Positions 1 to 9,729 of a stretch of 64,000 bases of DNA are shown here, in pieces. Both the position numbers and the translations under genes were made by a program. Where the stretch lies: contig NZ_CP060497.1 in the NCBI RefSeq assembly GCF_014334135.1, positions 4,960,001 to 5,024,000 on the forward strand, read 5' to 3'. Each line of letters opens with the position of its first letter. The first letter of the stretch is position 1. Source of the DNA: Olivibacter sp. SDN3. GTDB taxonomy: Bacteria > Bacteroidota > Bacteroidia > Sphingobacteriales > Sphingobacteriaceae. The notes under the pieces were generated by a model that worked only from the letters and a program-made list of their open reading frames with translations, was not told the DNA's origin and did not search any database.

Positions 1-573
1 GAAAGTACAAAGGAGATTTCACGCGATCATAAATTAATGGTTAGCACTTCTGGTTTAGTGACCATCACCGGTGGGAAGTGGACTACCTATAGAAAAATGG
101 CAGAAGACACCGTTAATCAATGTATAAGATCTGGCAATCTACAGCCTGCAAATTGCCAGACAGCGGATATTAAAATACATGGAGCCACAAATGGTGTCTC
201 AAGTGATCACTCATTAAAAATATACGGATCAGACGCTGCTCAAATACAATCGCTCGTCGCTGAAACTCCCCGGTTAAGTGAAAAAATTCATAAAAACTAC
301 CATTATATCCATGCAGAGGTTATTTGGGCAACTCGACATGAAATGGCACGCAATGTGGAAGACATTTTAGCCAGGCGCTTACGCGTCCTCTTCCTCGATG
401 CGCGGGCTGCCATAGAAATGGTTCCTATCGTGGCAGCATTAATGGGCCAGGAACTACAGAAAGATGAAACATGGCAGAAACAGCAAATACAGGATTTCAA
501 ACAGCTTGCACAGGGGTACTTATTAGAAAACAAAAATAACACACCCTATCAAAAACATACCATTACTAAATAA
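1..573 (+). CDS. glpD: Glycerol-3-phosphate dehydrogenase, C-terminal part
   Basis: This is the end of a gene that begins before the window; the reading frame is open from base 1. GlpD is a membrane-associated FAD enzyme that oxidises glycerol 3-phosphate to dihydroxyacetone phosphate and passes electrons to quinone. The visible part has the family's conserved stretch with residues TGGKWTTYRKMAED, which belongs to the FAD-binding fold, and then the helical C-terminal cap domain with ATRHEMARNVEDILARR. The frame ends in TAA at 571-573. glpK follows 53 bases later and glpF after that, so the three form the usual glycerol catabolic cluster. Only about 190 residues are visible, so the catalytic N-terminal half cannot be checked. 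Confidence 0.93.
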   Translation, partial: ESTKEISRDHKLMVSTSGLVTITGGKWTTYRKMAEDTVNQCIRSGNLQPANCQTADIKIHGATNGVSSDHSLKIYGSDAAQIQSLVAETPRLSEKIHKNYHYIHAEVIWATRHEMARNVEDILARRLRVLFLDARAAIEMVPIVAALMGQELQKDETWQKQQIQDFKQLAQGYLLENKNNTPYQKHTITK

Positions 574-626
574 TATGCGTTTTTCTTAATATGTAAACCA
601 AAACATCGTAGACCAAAAATAAAATT

Positions 627-2168
627 ATGACAAAAGCAAAATACATATTATCACTTGATCAAGGTACCACCAGCTCAAGAGCTATTGTTTTCGATCATTC
701 GGGAGAAATCATTTCCATAGCCCAAAAGGAATTCACACAACTTTATCCTAAATCGGGTTGGGTGGAGCATGACCCACGTGAGATATGGTCTTCCCAGATA
801 GCCGTAGCAACCGAGGCATTGGTGAGAGCAGATATAAAATCAGCAGAAATCGCCGCCATAGGCATTACAAATCAACGTGAAACAACCATCGTTTGGGATA
901 AGGAAACAGGTAAACCCATATATAACGCCATTGTATGGCAAGATCGTAGGACCGCCCCCTACTGTGACGACTTAAAAAGTCAGGGATACGAAGAAAACAT
1001 CAGAAAAAAAACAGGACTGCTTATAGATTCTTATTTTTCCGCTACAAAAATCCGGTGGATTTTGGAGCACGTGGAAGGAGCTAAAGAAAAAGCTGCCGCA
1101 GGGAAATTGTTATTTGGCACCATTGATACTTGGTTAATTTATAACCTTACCAATGGAGAAAACCACGTAACAGATGTCACCAACGCCTCAAGAACCATGC
1201 TTTATAACATTGTTGACATGAAGTGGGACCAAGAGCTTCTAGAACTCTTCGAAATTCCAAAAAGCATGCTACCGGAAGTTAAAAGCTCAAGCGAAGTTTA
1301 CGGGAAAACTGCTGGAAAAATCTTAACTGAACGGATCCCGATCGCCGGTATTGCAGGAGATCAACAGGCAGCGCTGTTCGGACAGCTATGTACAAAGCCG
1401 GGCATGGTTAAAAACACCTATGGCACTGGTTGCTTTATGCTCATGAATATCGGGCACAAACCAATCGTTTCAAAAAATAATCTTGTTACTACCGTTGCTT
1501 GGCAAATTGGCGATCAGGTAACTTATGCTTTAGAAGGAAGTATATTTATTGCAGGAGCTATTGTACAATGGCTACGCGATGGCTTGGGTATTATCAAGTC
1601 TTCTGAAGAAATAGAGTCGTTAGCGGCGCAAGTGCAAGATACTGACGGGGTATACCTTGTGCCTGCCTTCGCCGGACTGGGGGCACCTCATTGGGATTCC
1701 TATGCCCGCGGAACCATAGTAGGCCTGACACGTGGAAGCAAAGCTTCGCACATAGCACGTGCGGCACTGGAAGGTATCGCTTTTCAAACAGTGGATATAT
1801 TGAAAGCTATGGAAGCTGATGCAGAAAAAGACATACATGAACTTCGCGTAGATGGAGGTGCCACCAACAATAATCTGCTCATGCAATTTCAGGCAGACAT
1901 CCTGCAAGCAGAGGTTGTTCGGCCGAACATAACAGAAATCACTGCTATAGGTGCCGCCTATTTAGCTGGATTAGCTGTAGGCTTCTGGGAAAATATAGAC
2001 GATCTGAAAGATCAATGGCAAGTTAATAAAATCTTTAAACCAGATGCAGCTACTCCTGTAGAAGAACAGCTCGGCAACTGGCATAGAGCTGTCGAGGCCG
2101 CAAAAGCATGGGCCAAACTAACAGCATCTTTTCAACAGAAACAAGAACAGCTAACATCCGAAAATTAA
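627..2168 (+). CDS. glpK: Glycerol kinase
   Basis: Cytoplasmic FGGY-family kinase that phosphorylates glycerol to glycerol 3-phosphate with ATP. At 513 residues it has the usual length. The N-terminal phosphate-binding motif [13 protein letters not shown] is at about residues 11-23. The substrate region [20 protein letters not shown] and WQDRRT follow at about 80-110, [13 protein letters not shown] is near 240, and the C-terminal ATPase motif [15 protein letters not shown] is near 410. It lies between glpD and glpF on the same strand, as expected for an operon. The start is the only ATG close to the preceding gene. No Shine-Dalgarno sequence is visible, which is normal for Bacteroidota. Nothing looks broken. 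Confidence 0.97.
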   Translation: MTKAKYILSLDQGTTSSRAIVFDHSGEIISIAQKEFTQLYPKSGWVEHDPREIWSSQIAVATEALVRADIKSAEIAAIGITNQRETTIVWDKETGKPIYNAIVWQDRRTAPYCDDLKSQGYEENIRKKTGLLIDSYFSATKIRWILEHVEGAKEKAAAGKLLFGTIDTWLIYNLTNGENHVTDVTNASRTMLYNIVDMKWDQELLELFEIPKSMLPEVKSSSEVYGKTAGKILTERIPIAGIAGDQQAALFGQLCTKPGMVKNTYGTGCFMLMNIGHKPIVSKNNLVTTVAWQIGDQVTYALEGSIFIAGAIVQWLRDGLGIIKSSEEIESLAAQVQDTDGVYLVPAFAGLGAPHWDSYARGTIVGLTRGSKASHIARAALEGIAFQTVDILKAMEADAEKDIHELRVDGGATNNNLLMQFQADILQAEVVRPNITEITAIGAAYLAGLAVGFWENIDDLKDQWQVNKIFKPDAATPVEEQLGNWHRAVEAAKAWAKLTASFQQKQEQLTSEN

Positions 2169-2234
2169 AACCAATGAATAAGGTCCCAATGCAATCGCTA
2201 TTGGAATTGGGACAATCAGAACCAATATCTAATT

Positions 2235-2969
2235 ATGACACCTTTTATTGCAGAACTGATCGGTACATTCATACTTATACTACTGGGGGGAGGTGTAGTA
2301 GCAAATGTACTCCTAAAAGACACTAATGGTAATAATGGCGGATGGATCGTCATTACAACTGGCTGGGCATTAGCTGTTTTCACTGGCGTAGTTATCGCCG
2401 GGCCTTACAGCGGAGCTCACCTTAATCCAGCGGTCACGTTAGCGATGGTGATCACAGGTAGTTTATCATTAAACGATGCCGGCTTATATGTCATGGCACA
2501 GTTTGTTGGTGCAATGGCCGGATCTATGTTAGTATGGGTCATGTATAAAGACCATTTCGACAAAACAACGGATGCCCCGGCAAAGCAAGCCGTGTTCTGT
2601 ACTTCTCCCGCTATTCGCAATTTGCCTATCAATCTCATTAGCGAAATAACCGGGACATTCGTACTTATTTTGGCAGTATTCTTTTTCACCGATGGAGAAA
2701 TCGCTTTAGAAGAAACAGCAACGCCTGTTGGGTTGGGCTCTATAGGCGCGATCCCCGTTGCTTTTGTCGTTTGGGTTATTGGCCTCTCGTTGGGCGGAAC
2801 CACGGGTTATGCCATCAATCCGGCACGCGACCTCGGACCACGCATTGTACATGCCCTTCTACCTATTGAAAATAAGGCCGGTTTCAACGCGGGGTACGCT
2901 TGGGTTCCTTTTTTTGGGCCTTTAATCGGCGCGTGTATTGCTTGTCTATTTTACCTGATGCTACAGTAA
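2235..2969 (+). CDS. glpF: Glycerol uptake facilitator (aquaglyceroporin)
   Basis: MIP-family inner-membrane channel with six predicted membrane segments in 244 residues. Both pore half-helices are intact: HLNPAVT near residue 62 and the second motif INPARDLGPR near residue 195. The aspartate after the second NPA-R (NPARD) is typical of glycerol facilitators as opposed to strict water channels. It admits glycerol, which GlpK traps by phosphorylation. It begins 66 bases after glpK and completes a glpD-glpK-glpF run. The 220 bases that follow, before the susC-like gene, contain no gene. Confidence 0.95.
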   Translation: MTPFIAELIGTFILILLGGGVVANVLLKDTNGNNGGWIVITTGWALAVFTGVVIAGPYSGAHLNPAVTLAMVITGSLSLNDAGLYVMAQFVGAMAGSMLVWVMYKDHFDKTTDAPAKQAVFCTSPAIRNLPINLISEITGTFVLILAVFFFTDGEIALEETATPVGLGSIGAIPVAFVVWVIGLSLGGTTGYAINPARDLGPRIVHALLPIENKAGFNAGYAWVPFFGPLIGACIACLFYLMLQ

Positions 2970-3189
2970 AAAGAAAGTAAACGTAAAAATCACAATAACA
3001 CACTAGCTTCTAGTACCAAAAAGCCATAGTCTCCCTGTCCAAAGGGTCGTTTATGGCAATTTATAACCAATTAATAATTACTTAACATAACGTTAACTGT
3101 ATTAAAACCTAGCAATACTAATATTGCAGCTTTCATTTTTGGTGCTTTTGCACAAAGCGGAGCACCTATAGACGATTTAATGAAACATT

Positions 3190-6100
3190 ATGAAAACAAC
3201 TGAAACCAAAACTCAACTTTTGCCGTTAACCCGAGCTTGCACAAAGCGATCTCCCCTGTCCAATTGGAAAGCTATTTGTTCTATGATGATCCTTTTTTCG
3301 TTGGATTTAAGCGTAGTCCACGCAAAGATAACGCCTAAAGTCATCACGAACGAAGTTAAACAAGAATCCTTCGAAATTTCAGGCATTGTAAAAGATGAAA
3401 ACGGAGAACCGTTACCTGGCGTAACCATCGCTTTAAACGGTAAAGCCACCACCAGAACAGGTATCAATGGCGAGTTTAGTCTCAAAGCTCCGAATAACAG
3501 TACCTTGTCGGCCTCTATGATCGGCTATCAAATGTATACTACCACGATCACTAAAGCGGAAAGCCAACTCGCAATCATGCTGAGTGATGATGCGAATGAG
3601 CTGAATGAGGTAGTAGTTACCGCACTGGGGATCAAACGGGAATCCAAGGCATTGGGTTACGCCGTGTCCACCGTTAGAGGTAGTGACATTTCAGAAGCTA
3701 TGCCAAACAACTGGACAGACGGTTTAAAGGGCAAAGTAGCGGGTCTGAATTTAACGCAAGCAGGCTCTGGCCCTATCAATTCCACTAGAATCAATTTACG
3801 GGGAGACCGATCTTTGAATCCTGCGAAAAATGAAGCTTTAATTGTGGTGGATGGCGTACCAATGATTAATGGCAGGGTTAGTTCCGGTGTAGATCAGGCT
3901 TACGGAGCAGGGGCTACTGGCGAAGATAAAGATGTGCCTGTAGATTTTGGCAACGGGCTATCAGATATTAATCCCGACGATATCGAATCTGTAACAGTAT
4001 TAAAAGGCGCTGCCGCAGCTGCCTTATATGGCAGTAGAGCTGGTAATGGCGCACTCATCATTACCACGAAAAAAGGAAGTAGAAAGAACGGACTGGGCAT
4101 TACCATAAATTCCAATAATAGTATAAACGATGTTCTTCGTTGGCCCGATTACCAATACGAATATGGACAAGGTAATTTAAATAGAAATAGTGCAGGTGAT
4201 TTATATTATTCTTATGGCTTATCAGAAGATGGAGCAAATACAGGCTCCACTTCAAGTGCTTTCGGACCAAAGTTCATGGGACAATCCTACTTTCAATATG
4301 ACCCAAGTGTTGAAGGACAATCGGCCAGTCGACAACCGTGGAGGCCTTATGAAGACAATATTAAAGACTTTTGGCGCACGGGCTATACCCTTACCAACAG
4401 CGTAGCGGTAGATGGCGCTGGAGATCGCTTTTCGGGCAGAGCGTCCATTACTCATACCAAAAACGAATGGATTATGCCCAACACTGGTTTCGAAAGGCTA
4501 GTTGCATCTTTTAACTCCAGTTTACAACTAACCGATAAACTTACCATCAATACCAAGGTAAGTTATACAAATAAGAACAGCGACAATTTACCTGCTACGG
4601 GCTACAACAATCAGTCGATCGCCTACTTTATGATTTTTCAGAATCCAAATGTGGATCTAAAATGGTATGAACCCCGCTGGCAAAACGGTCTTGACCAAAT
4701 ACAACAAATACATCCTTTCAGCTCATATATCGAAAATCCTTATGTTATTGCACACGACATGACAAACTCATTGGATAGTTATAATATGGATGGAAATTTA
4801 CAGGCTCACTATGCTTTCAATGACAAATGGAACTTAATGTTGCGCTCCGGCTTAAATATGCGACAAGACCGCAGGACACAACGTAGACCTTTCAGCTCCG
4901 CCAATTTTCCTCAGGGGTATTATAAAGAGCAGGATGTGTATTTCTATGAATCAAATACCGATGCTTTACTAACCTACACGGAAGATCTCAGTTCCAGAAT
5001 AAAAATGACGGCTTCTTTAGGTGGCAACCTATTGAGTAGTCAAATCAAAGAAAGTGTAGGAGTTGCGCGCGGACTGGTAATTCCCGGAATTTATAAACTA
5101 TCCAATGCCGCCAATCAAGCATTAGCAGAGTTTGACTTGTCCAGAAGAAATTTGAATAGCGTTTACGCATTGACTAATTTTTCATTTGATGAGAAAGTCT
5201 ATGTAGATGTTACAGCCCGCAACGACTGGGCCTCCTCCCTACCCAGACATAACCATTCTTTCTTTTACCCATCGATAAGTTCGAGTTATATTCTCAGCGA
5301 TATATTTCAGTTACCGCGGCAGATCAGCTTTGCTAAAGCCCGCTTATCTTGGGCGCAGGTTGGCAACGACACAGATCCTTACCAAACTGCGAAGTATTAT
5401 GCCACTTCAGCCTTTCCCGGCTCTTCACAGGCTCCGTCAGTGCTTTTCAATGCAGATTTGAAACCGGAAATATCAACTTCTTGGGAGGCTGGTTTAAATT
5501 TCGCCTTATTCAATAATCGGATTACTTCGGACGTAAACTTTTACACAAATAGGACGGTCAATCAAGTATTATTAGTGCCCTTAGATGTAACAACGGGTTA
5601 TAGCCAAGCGTTCATCAACGGTGGTACTGTTCGAAACCAAGGTATTGAGCTTATGTTCACAGGCACACCTCTAGCCAGTCAAAATTTCACTTGGAACTCT
5701 ACCATCACCTGGGCTAAGAACGTGAATAAAATTTTGGAGCTCAGTGACGATATAGGTGGCGATCAACAAATTATAGCACAAAGTGGTACGGCATCTGTCA
5801 TCGCTAAAGTTGGTGGTACTACCGGTGATATCTATGGTTTTGGCCTAGTGCGAAATGAAGATGGCGAAGTTGTTTTTGATGCACAAACAGGTTTAGCTTT
5901 ACGCCCCAATGATATACAAAAGATAGGCACCGCTTATCCAGATTGGAGAGGTGGTTTTCTCAACGAATTCAACTATAAGAACTTCCGAATGTCGGTTTTA
6001 CTAGATGGTCAATACGGAGGGATTGTTTATTCACAAAGTTTCCATAAAATGAGCGAACAGGGAAAATTAACACATACCCTAGCTGGTCGCGAAACTGGCC

Positions 6101-6474
6101 AGTTAGTTGGTGAAGGCGTTGTTCAGAATGCCGATGGATCTTACTCACCCAATACAACTCCGGTAAATATCAATACCTGGTATGGCGATTACTACAGAAG
6201 GGCCAATATCGAAACCAATAGTTTTGATGCGTCTTACATCAAGTTACGAGAAGTTAGGATTGAATACACCTTCCCACAAAGCTTGGTCTCACGGTGGCGG
6301 CTTAACGGTGCCAGCGTCGCGATTTTTGGAAGGGATTTAGCCATGATTTCAAAATTTCCGGTATTTGACCCTGAGACAGCGGCCCTGAATGGTGCTGTTG
6401 TTATGCCTGGTGTTGAAATGGGACAATTGCCAACACCACGGACATGGGGACTTAACCTCCGCTTGCAACTCTAA
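3190..6474 (+). CDS. SusC/RagA-family TonB-dependent outer-membrane receptor
   Basis: 1094-residue outer-membrane transporter. It has an N-terminal export signal (hydrophobic stretch near 28-45), a carboxypeptidase-regulatory-like beta domain at about 60-140 (start SGIVKDENGEPLPGVTI), a TonB plug with LNEVVVTALGIKRE and VTVLKGAAAAALYGSRAGNG, and a 22-strand barrel ending in LNLRLQL. SusC proteins import bulky substrates in an energy-dependent way with a SusD lid, which is encoded next. The ligand is not readable from sequence. The neighbours (glpDKF upstream; glycerophosphodiesterase, esterase and phosphoesterase downstream) suggest a glycerophosphodiester or related phospholipid head-group compound. 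That substrate is an inference. Confidence 0.95.
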   Translation: MKTTETKTQLLPLTRACTKRSPLSNWKAICSMMILFSLDLSVVHAKITPKVITNEVKQESFEISGIVKDENGEPLPGVTIALNGKATTRTGINGEFSLKAPNNSTLSASMIGYQMYTTTITKAESQLAIMLSDDANELNEVVVTALGIKRESKALGYAVSTVRGSDISEAMPNNWTDGLKGKVAGLNLTQAGSGPINSTRINLRGDRSLNPAKNEALIVVDGVPMINGRVSSGVDQAYGAGATGEDKDVPVDFGNGLSDINPDDIESVTVLKGAAAAALYGSRAGNGALIITTKKGSRKNGLGITINSNNSINDVLRWPDYQYEYGQGNLNRNSAGDLYYSYGLSEDGANTGSTSSAFGPKFMGQSYFQYDPSVEGQSASRQPWRPYEDNIKDFWRTGYTLTNSVAVDGAGDRFSGRASITHTKNEWIMPNTGFERLVASFNSSLQLTDKLTINTKVSYTNKNSDNLPATGYNNQSIAYFMIFQNPNVDLKWYEPRWQNGLDQIQQIHPFSSYIENPYVIAHDMTNSLDSYNMDGNLQAHYAFNDKWNLMLRSGLNMRQDRRTQRRPFSSANFPQGYYKEQDVYFYESNTDALLTYTEDLSSRIKMTASLGGNLLSSQIKESVGVARGLVIPGIYKLSNAANQALAEFDLSRRNLNSVYALTNFSFDEKVYVDVTARNDWASSLPRHNHSFFYPSISSSYILSDIFQLPRQISFAKARLSWAQVGNDTDPYQTAKYYATSAFPGSSQAPSVLFNADLKPEISTSWEAGLNFALFNNRITSDVNFYTNRTVNQVLLVPLDVTTGYSQAFINGGTVRNQGIELMFTGTPLASQNFTWNSTITWAKNVNKILELSDDIGGDQQIIAQSGTASVIAKVGGTTGDIYGFGLVRNEDGEVVFDAQTGLALRPNDIQKIGTAYPDWRGGFLNEFNYKNFRMSVLLDGQYGGIVYSQSFHKMSEQGKLTHTLAGRETGQLVGEGVVQNADGSYSPNTTPVNINTWYGDYYRRANIETNSFDASYIKLREVRIEYTFPQSLVSRWRLNGASVAIFGRDLAMISKFPVFDPETAALNGAVVMPGVEMGQLPTPRTWGLNLRLQL

Positions 6475-6656
6475 GAACCAACAAAGTATTCAAACGAATT
6501 TAGATTATTCAAATGAACCGCCCATGTTTTAATTCTGTTTATCAGCAAAGGAGTACAGCCTTTAGATACCATCAGCTACTTAGCTAGTGTCGACCAAACC
6601 GCACAGCGGTTCATAAGTCTCTTAAAAATAAACATGGACAAACTAATTATTTAAGG

Positions 6657-8114
6657 ATGAAAAATATTATTATAACAGCAATAAGTTTCGCTACATTATT
6701 CAACTTCTCTTCCTGCACGAAGGATTTTGACAATATAAATACCGACCCCAATCGATTAGAAAGAGTTACCCCTGGTAGCCTAGTAACCCCAACGGTATAT
6801 GGCATGGCCACTTATTTTACGGTTAGGAGTTATGACTTTACCTGGCAAATCATGCAGGTAGGTCTACCCAATCCAAGTGCAGCTAACGGCGTGCACCGCT
6901 ATGAAGTCAATGAAACGGCCGGTAATGGCACTTGGAACAATGCCTATCAATATTTAAGAAATGTTCGTGAAATGGAACAAACTGCCGTCGAAAATGAACA
7001 ACCTGTATACCAAGCTATTGCCAATACGCTTAAAGTATATATCGCCGGGATTCTGACGGACAGCTTTGGCGATGTCCCTTTCTCCGAAGCACTTTTGGCA
7101 GAAGATGGCATTACCAGTCCTCGCTTTGACGAGCAAGAGCAAATTTACCACAATTTCGTCGACCTGCTGGAGCAGGCCAATCAGATATATACTCAGGACG
7201 GTGAAATGACCGGAAATGACTTGCTTTATGCCAACAATAAGGGACTTTGGCGAAAATTCAACAACTCTTTATTACTCCGGGTGTTGCTTAGGGCATCGAA
7301 AAGACCTGAATTCAACAGTTATGAAAGAATTCAAACCATGTTAAATAACCCAACAGATTATCCTATATTTGAAAATAACGAAGAGGCTGCCTTTGTAACG
7401 ATCAATGGCAATTCACCTTACGACTATGCTTGGGGCCGCAGGCAAGATTATGTTAATTTCGAAGCCATGAGTGAATTTTTTGTAGACATATTAAACGATC
7501 TTGAGGATCCTCGCCGTCCCCTATTTATGACACAAGCATCCCGCCTTGTAGACGGTCAAATACAACCGATCGGTTACAAAGGTATTCCCAGCGCCCACTC
7601 GGGTGACGAGTCCCAATTTGATTTTAGTCCAAGCACGCCCAATGGCAACCTGATGGTTTATACGGAGCTTGGCACCGAAATAATCGAAGTGATCATGAGC
7701 TATGCTGAAGTAGAATTTATCAAAGCAGAAGTTGCCCTACATTTCGGCGACTTAGAGGCAGCGAAGATTGCTTATGAGCAAGGTGTAACGGCTGCAATTA
7801 CCCAATGGAAAGACGGTGCGATTGCGGCAGACTATTTTGAAAACGAGCACGCTAAATTCAATGGCACATTGGAACAGATTATGAATCAAAAATACCTAGC
7901 GCTTTTCTTTAATGATTACCAGCAATGGTTTGAGTATAGGAGAACTGGCTTTCCTGTACTCCCTAAAACGGAATACATGTGGCACGATGGCGTGATGCCC
8001 ACTCGATTTATGTACCATATTGATGTTAGAAGGTTTAATCCGGAGAATTACCAGGAAGCTGTGGAACGGATAGGCGGAGACAACGTACTGACTAAAGTTT
8101 GGTGGGAAAAATAA
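6657..8114 (+). CDS. SusD-like outer-membrane lipoprotein
   Basis: 485-residue substrate-binding lipoprotein that partners the SusC receptor upstream. The signal sequence ends in a lipobox with the modified cysteine near residue 20 (NFSSC). The mature start TKDFDNINTDPN is typical of the SusD-like_2/RagB branch and not of the classical starch-type SusD. The remainder is helical (TPR-like) and ends in a Trp-rich tail. It lies 182 bases after susC, with no gene between, and 34 bases before the phosphodiesterase gene, so all three are probably co-transcribed. Surface-exposed SusD lipoproteins cap the SusC barrel and bind ligand. The specificity here is unknown. Confidence 0.93.
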   Translation: MKNIIITAISFATLFNFSSCTKDFDNINTDPNRLERVTPGSLVTPTVYGMATYFTVRSYDFTWQIMQVGLPNPSAANGVHRYEVNETAGNGTWNNAYQYLRNVREMEQTAVENEQPVYQAIANTLKVYIAGILTDSFGDVPFSEALLAEDGITSPRFDEQEQIYHNFVDLLEQANQIYTQDGEMTGNDLLYANNKGLWRKFNNSLLLRVLLRASKRPEFNSYERIQTMLNNPTDYPIFENNEEAAFVTINGNSPYDYAWGRRQDYVNFEAMSEFFVDILNDLEDPRRPLFMTQASRLVDGQIQPIGYKGIPSAHSGDESQFDFSPSTPNGNLMVYTELGTEIIEVIMSYAEVEFIKAEVALHFGDLEAAKIAYEQGVTAAITQWKDGAIAADYFENEHAKFNGTLEQIMNQKYLALFFNDYQQWFEYRRTGFPVLPKTEYMWHDGVMPTRFMYHIDVRRFNPENYQEAVERIGGDNVLTKVWWEK

Positions 8115-8148
8115 TACAACAAATGTAAATAACAAAAAACAGACAAAA

Positions 8149-8931
8149 ATGAACAGACATTCCTTTTTATTTACTTTAATTTGCTTATTTGCAGTCATGC
8201 AAGTAAGTTACGGGCAGTTTAACAAAAATGTAGTCATCGCACATCGAGGTGCTTGGAAAGCACAGGACATTCCGCAAAACTCCTTAGCATCGTTAAACCA
8301 AGCCGTAGAGATTGGCTGCCATGGCTCAGAGTTCGATGTTCACCTTACCAAAGACGAAGTATTGGTAGTTAACCATGATCGGGACTATTTTGGCTTGGAC
8401 ATTGAGTCGTCCACCTATCAAGAACTATTAGCAAAAAAACTCCCCAATGGCGAAAGCATTCCTACATTGGAATCTTATCTGAAAGAAGGGATGAAACAAA
8501 AGAAAACCCGACTAATATTAGAAATCAAACCGTCGACAGCCAAGAAAGAACGCGCTTTGAAAACAGCAGAGCTATGCGTAAGCACCGTAAAAAAGCTGAA
8601 GGCACAAAAATGGGTTGATTATATCACTTTTGATTACGAGGCAGGTAAACTGGTAGGAAAGCTAGACCCCAAAGCTGAAGTAGCCTATTTAAACGGCGAC
8701 GTTGCACCCGCCCAAGCAAAAAAAGACGGTTACACTGGCTTAGATTATCACTTCAAAGTGTATAAGGCCAATCCAACATGGATTAAAGAAGCCCAAGATC
8801 TTGGGCTCTCCGTTAACTGTTGGACTGTTAATGACGAAGCTGATATGGCTGAATTATTAAATCAGAAGGTCGATTTTATTACAACAGATGAGCCGGAAAA
8901 ATTATTTGAGGTGATTCAGGCACATGAATAA
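8149..8931 (+). CDS. Secreted glycerophosphodiester phosphodiesterase
   Basis: 260-residue GDPD-family TIM-barrel enzyme with a Sec signal peptide (cleavage after about residue 22, SYG). It hydrolyses glycerophosphodiesters to glycerol 3-phosphate and an alcohol. The catalytic set is present: HRG with His32 and Arg33, the metal ligands Glu61 and Asp63 in EFDVHLTKD, and His76-Asp77. The C-terminal part has NCWTVND and FITTDEPE, also typical of the family. It directly follows the SusCD pair, and glpD/K/F lie upstream. The product glycerol 3-phosphate is the GlpD substrate, which ties the locus together. A hairpin lies just downstream. Confidence 0.95.
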   Translation: MNRHSFLFTLICLFAVMQVSYGQFNKNVVIAHRGAWKAQDIPQNSLASLNQAVEIGCHGSEFDVHLTKDEVLVVNHDRDYFGLDIESSTYQELLAKKLPNGESIPTLESYLKEGMKQKKTRLILEIKPSTAKKERALKTAELCVSTVKKLKAQKWVDYITFDYEAGKLVGKLDPKAEVAYLNGDVAPAQAKKDGYTGLDYHFKVYKANPTWIKEAQDLGLSVNCWTVNDEADMAELLNQKVDFITTDEPEKLFEVIQAHE

Positions 8932-8957
8932 TAACTTTACAGTTAAATAAAAAGATT

Positions 8958-9000
8958 CTTCCCTAGGTTGAACCTTAAAAAAAGCTCAGCCTAGGGAAAA
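8958..9000 (+). terminator. Hairpin after the GDPD gene
   Basis: A 13-base-pair stem with one G-U pair (TTCCCTAGGTTGA at 8959-8971 with TCAGCCTAGGGAA at 8986-8998) is followed by a short A-rich stretch and no strong T run. It may be an attenuating terminator or an mRNA stabiliser separating the SusCD-GDPD part from the esterase-phosphoesterase part of the locus. Confidence 0.5.
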
Positions 9001-9051
9001 ATGATATTGCTGTATTAGAAGCGCACCGATATTACAAGAAAAACATTTATT

Positions 9052-9729
9052 ATGAACCTGATAAAATTATTTACCATATGCTTTTGCTTTTGCGTTAACC
9101 AGTTGCATGCTCAATCCAGTGTATGGGATAGCACCCATAGACCTGATAGTTACCAGCTAAAGGTAAACCAGTTCAAATCATTTAAAAAAAGTAAACAAGA
9201 TATCATATTTTTAGGCAACAGCATCTCTGCCGGTACAGATTGGAGCGAACTATTACAAATTCCTGAAGCAAAAAACCGTGGAATATCTGGAGATATTACC
9301 TTTGGGGTACTCGAACGTTTAGATGATATAATAGCAGGGCAACCAGCAAAAGTATTTGTTCTCATAGGTATTAATGATATCTCCAGAAACATTCCCGACG
9401 ACATCATTCTTTGCAATTATGAAAAAATAATCGACAGAATACAAAAAGGTTCTTCTGCTACCGAAATCTATTTTCAGACCCTACTCCCGGTAAACGAAAC
9501 ATTCAATAAATTTAAAAACCACTATGGTAAGGATGAACACATTCTCTACGTTAATCAAGGACTTAAGAAATTAACGCAGATCAAAAACGTGCAACTCATT
9601 GATCTTTATCCTGCTTTTCTCGATTCGAACAAGTGTCTGAAAGCCAACTATACCTATGACGGATTACACCTTACCATTGATGGGTATAAAGCCTGGGCAG
9701 AGCTACTTAAAGAAGGAGGATACCTATGA
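9052..9729 (+). CDS. Secreted SGNH/GDSL-family esterase
   Basis: 225-residue SGNH hydrolase with a signal peptide (MNLIKL to HAQ, about 21 residues). Block I is FLGNSISAG with nucleophile Ser57, block II has Gly in NRGISGD, block III is IGINDISR with Asn, and block V is DGLHLT with Asp203 and His206. The four SGNH residues are therefore all present. Such enzymes remove acyl or acetyl esters from lipids or glycans. Its stop overlaps the start of the phosphoesterase gene (ATGA), so the two are translationally coupled. Within this locus it may deacylate lysophospholipids before GDPD acts; this is inferred from context only. Confidence 0.88.
   Translation: MNLIKLFTICFCFCVNQLHAQSSVWDSTHRPDSYQLKVNQFKSFKKSKQDIIFLGNSISAGTDWSELLQIPEAKNRGISGDITFGVLERLDDIIAGQPAKVFVLIGINDISRNIPDDIILCNYEKIIDRIQKGSSATEIYFQTLLPVNETFNKFKNHYGKDEHILYVNQGLKKLTQIKNVQLIDLYPAFLDSNKCLKANYTYDGLHLTIDGYKAWAELLKEGGYL

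Noticed and set aside
2108-2326. Small gene between glpK and glpF
   Set aside because: It overlaps both well-supported genes in a different frame and has no protein-like features.
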